DNA of 10,839 bases from Lachnoclostridium phytofermentans. GTDB taxonomy: Bacteria; Bacillota; Clostridia; Lachnospirales; Lachnospiraceae. Shown here one piece after another: positions 6,556 through 10,839 of the stretch (its first letter is position 1; each line of letters starts with the position of its first letter). A program made the position numbers and the translations under genes. The notes beneath the pieces were generated by a model. The model was not told the origin of the DNA and did no database searches. It saw only the letters and a list, made by a program, of their open reading frames with translations. The stretch spans positions 1 to 10,839 of the forward strand of contig DPVV01000057.1 in assembly GCA_003526525.1 (NCBI GenBank), in the 5' to 3' direction.

Positions 6556-6654
6556 CTTCTTCTGGGTAATTATCCCCAAAATACCAATTATCTTTTTTAC
6601 GAAGATTAGAAATAGTTCTAGAGATTGAAATTTGGGTAACAATTGAAAAGGGGC

Positions 6655-6683
6655 TTTATTAATCGCGCCTAAGATGGTATAAT
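6655..6683 (+). promoter_or_regulatory. Extended -10 promoter of the gdpP-rplI-dnaB operon
   Basis: TATAAT at 6678-6683 is preceded by TGG, giving an extended -10. The -35 position at 17-base spacing (TTTATT, 6655-6660) is weak. Transcription would start near 6690, leaving an unusually long leader of about 247 bases before the preferred gdpP start. Confidence 0.65.
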
Positions 6684-6784
6684 GAAGAATACAATTGCAG
6701 TCTTAAAGCTTGTGTTATATGAATCTTAACAGCAGAAACTAAGGGTTAACTGCAAAACGGGATACATATCACATCCTTGGCTAG

Positions 6785-6846
6785 AACATATAGGAAGAAA
6801 GAAAAAAGTATTTTAGAACTGCCTTCTTTCTTTGTAATTATATGTT
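6785..6846 (+). repeat. Composite hairpin in the gdpP leader
   Basis: AACATATA (6785-6792) pairs with TATATGTT (6839-6846). Inside it, AAGAAAGAA (6795-6803) pairs with TTCTTTCTT (6824-6832), with a small asymmetric internal loop between the two stems. No U-tract follows, so it is not a standard terminator. Its use is unknown. Confidence 0.5.
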
Positions 6847-6871
6847 TAAGCATGCAGATGGGATTATTAAA

Positions 6872-6916
6872 ATGATAGAAAACAATTTTCGATATCCTGA
6901 TTTGCATGCGTGCTAA
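6872..6916 (+). CDS. Possible 14-residue leader peptide upstream of gdpP
   Basis: ATG at 6872, eight bases after the GGGA of the first duplicated block, opens MIENNFRYPDLHAC and stops at TAA 6914-6916, inside the hairpin loop (6914-6917) just ahead of the gdpP ribosome site. Nothing in the peptide is a run of one amino acid of the kind used in classic amino-acid attenuators. It may be a genuine upstream ORF or simply a by-product of the duplication. Confidence 0.35.
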   Translation: MIENNFRYPDLHAC

Positions 6917-6924
6917 AGCACGCA
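6907..6924 (+). promoter_or_regulatory. Hairpin directly before the gdpP ribosome site
   Basis: TGCGTGC (6907-6913) and GCACGCA (6918-6924) form a 7-bp stem with a TAAA loop, ending three bases before the GGGAG at 6928-6932. An alternative stem, GCATGCA (6850-6856) with TGCATGC (6903-6909), shares 6907-6909 and cannot form at the same time. Confidence 0.5.
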
Positions 6925-6937
6925 GATGGGAGTTTAT

Positions 6938-8992
6938 ATGAGAAATAGAAGAAGATTAAGTGGATCCTTACGAGCTTATTTAAGATGGCCACTCTTACTT
7001 ACCTCATTATTAGTGGTTATGAATATTTGCATATATATGATTGACCGAAAGGCAAGTGTAGTTATGACTTGCTTTGTAGTGTTGTACCTTGTGATAGCAC
7101 TTTCGCTGTTTTTTGTAAAACGTCCTAGTATCATGGGAGATATGGTACGTTTTGCATCAAACTATGGTCAAGTGCAAAGTAAGCTGTTAAAGGAACTATC
7201 ACTTCCCTATGCAGTTATTGATAGTACCGGAAAGATGCTATGGGCAAATGATGAATTTTGCGATATCATTCATTCGGAACGTAGGGCACGACATGCGATT
7301 ACAAATATTTTTCCAGAGATTACGAACGATATTTTACCGTTCAGTGAAATGGATGTGGAAGTGCATTTGTCTTATGGTGATGCAAACTATAAGGTAGTTT
7401 TACGACGCGTTTCGATTCCGGATTTTGAAGAAGATAGCTACTATATGGAAGATGAAACAACGATTCAAAATACCTCATATTTAATTGCAATGTACCTTCA
7501 TGATGAGACTGAAATTGTGGCATTACAGAAGGAAAATCGTGACCAGCGCCAAATTATTGGTCTACTCTACATTGATAATTATGAAGAGGCATTAGAGAGT
7601 GTAGATGAGGTTCGTAGATCCTTACTGACAGCTCTCGTGGACCGAAAAATTAATAAGTACATGCAAAGTATCGATGCAGTAATTAAGAAGATTGAAAAAG
7701 ATAAGTACATTTTTGTATTCCAAAACAAATACATGCAACAGCTTCAAAGCAATCGTTTCTCAATACTTGAGGAAGTACGTAGCGTTAATATCGGAAATGA
7801 GATGTCAGTTACGATCAGTATGGGTCTTGGAGTGAATGCAGACACTTATATGAGAGGTTATGAATTTGCTCGTGCAGCAATTGATCTTGCCCTAGGTCGT
7901 GGCGGCGATCAAGCAGTGCTTAAAGAGGGTGAAAAAATCTCTTATTATGGTGGAAAGAGTGTTACTGTTGAGAAAAATACAAGAGTAAAAGCAAGAGTAA
8001 AAGCACATGCGTTACGAGAATTTGTGGAAGCAAAAGATAAAATTGTAATCATGGGTCATTCCATTGGAGATGTAGATTCTTTTGGTGCAGCGATTGGTAT
8101 GTACCGAATTGCAAAAACCTTAGGGAAAAAGGCTCATATTGTAATAAACGAGGTTACAAGTTCAGTTCGTCCAATACTTTCAAGGTTTACAAACAATCCG
8201 GACTATGAGGAAGATATGTTTTTAAATAGTTCCAGTGCGATACAAGCGGTTGATATGAATACCCTGTTAATTGTGGTAGATGTTAATAGGCCTAGTTACA
8301 CCGAATGCCCTGAGTTATTGGAATTGACAAAAACAATAGTAATCCTTGACCATCACCGTCAAACGGGAGAAGCTGTTGAAAATGCAGTATTATCCTATAT
8401 TGAGCCATATGCTTCCTCTTCTTGTGAGATGGTTGCAGAGATTTTACAATACATTGGCGATGGTCTAAAACTTCGTCAGTGCGAGGCAGATGCGATGTAT
8501 GCAGGTATCGTGATTGATACGAATAATTTCTTAAACAAAACTGGAGTAAGAACATTTGAAGCTGCAGCATACCTTCGTCGTAGTGGTGCAGATGTTACGA
8601 GGATTCGAAAGGCATTTCGTACCGAGATGCCAGAATATATAACAAAGGCTGAGGCGATCACTTCAACCGAAGTTTTCATGGATAAGTATGCATTTGCAGA
8701 GTGTAGCAGCGAGGGTGTTGATAGTCCAACCGTTCTTGGTGCACAGGTGGCAAATGAGCTTCTTAATATTAACAACATGAAAGCGTCCTTTGTATTCACA
8801 CATTTCAATGGAAAGATTTATATAAGTGCACGTTCTATTGATGAATTAAATGTTCAAGTAGTTATGGAAAAACTTGGAGGTGGCGGTCATATGAGTGTAG
8901 CAGGTGCACAGCTTAGTGATTGCACACTTGCAGAAGCAATGCAAAAAGTAAAGGATGTATTAACAAAGATGACAGAGGAAGGAGACATATAG
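6938..8992 (+). CDS. gdpP: Cyclic-di-AMP phosphodiesterase GdpP (YybT)
   Basis: GdpP hydrolyses c-di-AMP to pApA and so controls potassium and osmolyte balance and wall stress. The frame also holds ATG 6926, but that has no ribosome site. ATG 6938 has GGGAG five bases upstream and is preferred, giving 684 residues beginning MRNRRRLSGS. Two transmembrane segments (about 16-35, 39-60) come first, then a PAS domain (about 83-196), a degenerate GGDEF domain (about 204-331) and the DHH/DHHA1 phosphodiesterase (366-680). Metal ligands are visible in GHSIGDVD (H374, D378, D380), DVNRP (D448), LDHHR (D471, H472, H473) and GIVIDT (D527); the DHHA1 signature GGGGHMSVAGAQ lies near 647-658. In the GGDEF-like domain the signature position reads DKYIF, as expected for a domain without cyclase activity. 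The stop codon abuts the rplI start. Confidence 0.97.
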   Translation: MRNRRRLSGSLRAYLRWPLLLTSLLVVMNICIYMIDRKASVVMTCFVVLYLVIALSLFFVKRPSIMGDMVRFASNYGQVQSKLLKELSLPYAVIDSTGKMLWANDEFCDIIHSERRARHAITNIFPEITNDILPFSEMDVEVHLSYGDANYKVVLRRVSIPDFEEDSYYMEDETTIQNTSYLIAMYLHDETEIVALQKENRDQRQIIGLLYIDNYEEALESVDEVRRSLLTALVDRKINKYMQSIDAVIKKIEKDKYIFVFQNKYMQQLQSNRFSILEEVRSVNIGNEMSVTISMGLGVNADTYMRGYEFARAAIDLALGRGGDQAVLKEGEKISYYGGKSVTVEKNTRVKARVKAHALREFVEAKDKIVIMGHSIGDVDSFGAAIGMYRIAKTLGKKAHIVINEVTSSVRPILSRFTNNPDYEEDMFLNSSSAIQAVDMNTLLIVVDVNRPSYTECPELLELTKTIVILDHHRQTGEAVENAVLSYIEPYASSSCEMVAEILQYIGDGLKLRQCEADAMYAGIVIDTNNFLNKTGVRTFEAAAYLRRSGADVTRIRKAFRTEMPEYITKAEAITSTEVFMDKYAFAECSSEGVDSPTVLGAQVANELLNINNMKASFVFTHFNGKIYISARSIDELNVQVVMEKLGGGGHMSVAGAQLSDCTLAEAMQKVKDVLTKMTEEGDI

Positions 8993-9439
8993 ATGCAGGT
9001 TATATTATTAGATGATGTAAAAGCTCTTGGAAAGAAGGGCGAAGTGGTTAACGTAAGTGACGGATATGCTAGAAACTTTATCCTACCAAAAAAATTAGGA
9101 TTAGAGGCAACTCCTAAGAATTTGAATGATTTAAAGTTACAAAAAGCAGCAGAGGCAAAGCTTGCGCAAGAGATTTTAGAACAGGCACAGGCCCTTGCAA
9201 AAGAAATTGAGTCAAAGAGTATTTTATTAAAGATCAAATCCGGTGAGGGTGGAAGAACATTCGGTTCTGTTTCTACAAAGGAAATTGCAATTGCATTAAA
9301 AGAGCAATTAGGATATGACATTGATAAGAAGAAACTTGTACTAAATGATCAAATTAAGAACATGGGAACTTATACCGTACCGGTAAAGCTACACCCGAAA
9401 GTAACTGCAGAACTTAAGGTAAAAGTAGATAGTCTGTAA
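8993..9439 (+). CDS. rplI: Large-subunit ribosomal protein L9
   Basis: At 148 residues this has the full length of bacterial bL9. The N-terminal domain (1-50) binds 23S rRNA and carries [20 protein letters not shown] and the L9 signature [13 protein letters not shown] long connecting helix (about 42-75, rich in Ala, Lys and Gln) leads to the C-terminal domain with [18 protein letters not shown] and the terminal beta strands. The ATG follows the gdpP stop with no gap, and GAGGAAGGAG just upstream lies inside gdpP, so translation is probably coupled. The order gdpP-rplI-dnaB is widespread in Firmicutes. Confidence 0.98.
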   Translation: MQVILLDDVKALGKKGEVVNVSDGYARNFILPKKLGLEATPKNLNDLKLQKAAEAKLAQEILEQAQALAKEIESKSILLKIKSGEGGRTFGSVSTKEIAIALKEQLGYDIDKKKLVLNDQIKNMGTYTVPVKLHPKVTAELKVKVDSL

Positions 9440-9453
9440 GGAGAGCATTAGCC

Positions 9454-10782
9454 ATGGATGAGGCATTTATTAAGAAGATTCAACCGCATAGTGCAGAAGC
9501 CGAGCAATCGGTAATTGGCTCCATGATTATGGACCGTGATGCGATTATTACTGCCTCTGAAATATTGAATGCAGAAGATTTTTATCAGCATCAGTATGGA
9601 GTATTATACGATGCTATGATAGAGCTATTTCAGGAAGGAAAACCTGTTGATTTAATTACACTACAGAGTAAATTAAAAGAAAAGGAAGTACCTCCGGAGT
9701 TATGTAGCTTAGAATTTATCAGTGATTTGATTCGTTCGGTTCCAACCTCGGCGAATGTAAAATATTATGCAACAATCGTTAGTGAAAAAGCATTGCTTCG
9801 TCGTTTAATTAAGGTGACAGAAGGAATCACCAACATGTGCTATCTTGATAAAGAAAAGGTAGAAGCGGTTTTAGAGCAGACAGAGAAAGATGTCTTTAGC
9901 ATTGTTCAAAATCGTAGTTCTGGTGATTTTGTAAGTATCAAAGATATTGTTATCAAGTCTCTGGATAGTATTGAGGCAGCATCAAAGAATAAAGGCAGCG
10001 TAACAGGTATCGCTACTGGTTTTTATGATTTGGATTATAAGATGGCTGGTTTACAGCCATCGGATTTAATTTTGATTGCAGCAAGACCTTCTATGGGAAA
10101 AACAGCGTTTGTCTTAAATATAGCAGAATATGTTGCAGTACGAAATAAAATAACGACAGCAATTTTTAGTCTGGAAATGTCAAAGAACCAACTTGTAAAT
10201 CGTATCTTATCGATGAACTCCAAAGTTGACTCTCAAGCAATCCGAAGCGGTGAGCTAAATGATGAGGATTGGGCAAAATTAATGGAGAGTGCAAGAACTG
10301 TCGGTGAGTCTGGTCTAATCATTGATGACACACCAGGTATCTCGATAACAGAGCTGCGTTCAAAGTGCAGAAAGTTTAAGTTAGAACATAATCTTGGTTT
10401 AATTATTATCGACTATCTTCAGTTGATGTCAGGTGGTAAGAAATCTGAATCGAGACAACAAGAAATTTCGGAGATCTCTCGTTCTTTAAAAGCTTTAGCT
10501 AGGGAGGTTAACTGTCCAGTAATTGCATTATCTCAGTTATCTCGTGCAGTAGAACAACGTCCAGATAAACGTCCGATGCTATCTGACCTTCGTGAATCTG
10601 GTGCGATTGAGCAGGATGCCGACGTTGTTATGTTCATTTACCGTGATGATTATTATAATCATGATTCAGAGGATGCTGGTGTATCAGAAATTATTATTGG
10701 TAAACAGAGAAATGGTCCGACAGGTACTGTAAAACTTGCTTGGTTATCTCAGTTTACAAAGTTTGCGAACTTAGAGCGATAA
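9454..10782 (+). CDS. dnaB: Replicative DNA helicase DnaB
   Basis: This 442-residue protein is the hexameric 5'-3' helicase of the replisome (DnaB in E. coli, DnaC in B. subtilis). The N-terminal collar domain spans about 9-110 (PHSAEAEQSVIGSMI). After the linker comes the RecA-type ATPase (about 180-442) with Walker A ARPSMGKTAF (210-219, K216), the catalytic Glu in FSLEMS (E241), Walker B LIIIDYLQLM (D320), ALSQLSR (Q361), LRESGAIEQDADVVMF, and the arginine-finger region IGKQRNGPTG (K417, R419). No intein or insertion is present. AAGGAGAG overlaps the rplI stop, ten bases before the ATG. No terminator appears in the 57 bases after the stop, so the operon may continue past the window. Confidence 0.98.
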   Translation: MDEAFIKKIQPHSAEAEQSVIGSMIMDRDAIITASEILNAEDFYQHQYGVLYDAMIELFQEGKPVDLITLQSKLKEKEVPPELCSLEFISDLIRSVPTSANVKYYATIVSEKALLRRLIKVTEGITNMCYLDKEKVEAVLEQTEKDVFSIVQNRSSGDFVSIKDIVIKSLDSIEAASKNKGSVTGIATGFYDLDYKMAGLQPSDLILIAARPSMGKTAFVLNIAEYVAVRNKITTAIFSLEMSKNQLVNRILSMNSKVDSQAIRSGELNDEDWAKLMESARTVGESGLIIDDTPGISITELRSKCRKFKLEHNLGLIIIDYLQLMSGGKKSESRQQEISEISRSLKALAREVNCPVIALSQLSRAVEQRPDKRPMLSDLRESGAIEQDADVVMFIYRDDYYNHDSEDAGVSEIIIGKQRNGPTGTVKLAWLSQFTKFANLER

Positions 10783-10839
10783 TGTAAAAGTAATAAACAA
10801 TTTTCACATTTTTATTAAGGGAAAGTTCGCGAAGCGTAC
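10783..10839 (+). other. Window end after dnaB; no gene or terminator seen
   Basis: The 57 bases after dnaB are AT-rich, with an 8-bp palindrome TTCGCGAA (10826-10833 or close by), but no stem with a T run and no start with a ribosome site. Nothing further can be assigned. Confidence 0.4.

Larger units (their letters stand above)
6451..6925. other. 475-bp divergent regulatory region between lipoprotein and gdpP genes
   Basis: No supported protein gene lies here apart from a 14-codon leader ORF. From left to right it holds the lipoprotein ribosome site, an 8-bp inverted repeat, a minus-strand promoter overlapped by an 11-bp direct repeat, the plus-strand gdpP promoter near 6655-6683, and a gdpP leader of about 240 bases with several complementary segments (for example TTGCAGT 6695-6701 with ACTGCAA 6749-6755). 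No known riboswitch was recognised. Confidence 0.6.
6848..6931 (+). repeat. Duplicated translation-initiation block ahead of gdpP
   Basis: AAGCATGCAGATGGGA (6848-6863) and AAGCACGCAGATGGGA (6916-6931) match at 15 of 16 bases, 68 bp apart. The second copy supplies the gdpP Shine-Dalgarno. Both copies are followed within about 10 bases by an ATGA, so the likeness extends over the initiation region. Confidence 0.75.

Noticed and set aside
6353..6628. Plus-strand 91-codon open frame
   Set aside because: It runs antisense to the lipoprotein signal and through its promoter, has no ribosome site, and its hydrophobic translation mirrors the signal-peptide codons.
6451..6642. N-terminal extension of the lipoprotein frame back to ATG 6642
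   Set aside because: It would bury the lipoprotein signal and lipobox 64 residues inside, and a proper AAGGAG site serves ATG 6450. The region carries promoter-like and repeat elements instead.
6690..6925. c-di-AMP (ydaO-type) riboswitch before gdpP
   Set aside because: I could not find its conserved core, and that class normally precedes transport and wall genes. A new RNA element stays possible and is listed as a finding.
8476..8808. Minus-strand 110-codon frame inside gdpP
   Set aside because: It is entirely antisense to the DHH domain, with no ribosome site and no recognisable protein.
8887..9321. Minus-strand 144-codon frame across gdpP/rplI
   Set aside because: It is antisense to two certain genes. 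Its Ser/Phe/Ala-rich translation is the usual mirror of Lys/Glu/Ala codons.

Overview
The window looks like chromosomal DNA of a low-GC Gram-positive anaerobe, most likely a Lachnospiraceae/Clostridium-type Firmicute near Lachnoclostridium (Clostridium) phytofermentans. The basis is AT-rich sequence, strong Shine-Dalgarno sites, the Firmicute core order gdpP-rplI-dnaB, and a lipoprotein with a long Pro/Thr linker. The species level is inference. No insertion sequence, phage gene, CRISPR array, rRNA or tRNA was seen.

Region 1 (1-2770) is a zinc-ribbon/SPFH operon behind a near-consensus extended -10 promoter. It encodes an SPFH (band 7) protein ending in five tandem zinc ribbons, a small frameshifted ORF of about 71 codons, a two-TM protein with a winged-helix-like segment and one zinc ribbon, and a small soluble protein with a near-identical zinc ribbon. 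A 16-bp hairpin terminates it. The layout recalls the SPFH plus zinc-ribbon membrane partner arrangement of Bacillus YdjI/YdjG. The function here is unknown, and this is the least understood part of the window.

Region 2 (2771-5551) holds a MATE-family efflux transporter with its own extended -10 promoter. It is followed by an unrecognised two-TM protein with a large extracytoplasmic domain and a cytoplasmic C-terminal domain. A symmetric bidirectional terminator separates these from the next gene.

Region 3 (5552-6925) contains, on the minus strand, a lipoprotein with an acidic-then-basic Pro/Thr linker and a DUF4358-like C-terminal domain. Its start belongs at 6450, not at the far end of the open frame. 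The 475-bp divergent intergenic region carries an 11-bp direct repeat spaced 21 bp at the lipoprotein promoter, an 8-bp inverted repeat in its 5' leader, and a plus-strand promoter with an unusually long structured leader for gdpP.

Region 4 (6926-10839) is the housekeeping operon gdpP (c-di-AMP phosphodiesterase), rplI (ribosomal protein L9) and dnaB (replicative helicase). The genes are tightly packed, with 0 and 14 bases between them. The gdpP leader holds a decayed duplicate of its own translation-initiation region, which opens a 14-codon ORF, plus two mutually exclusive stems. Together they look like a possible translational or attenuation-type control element.
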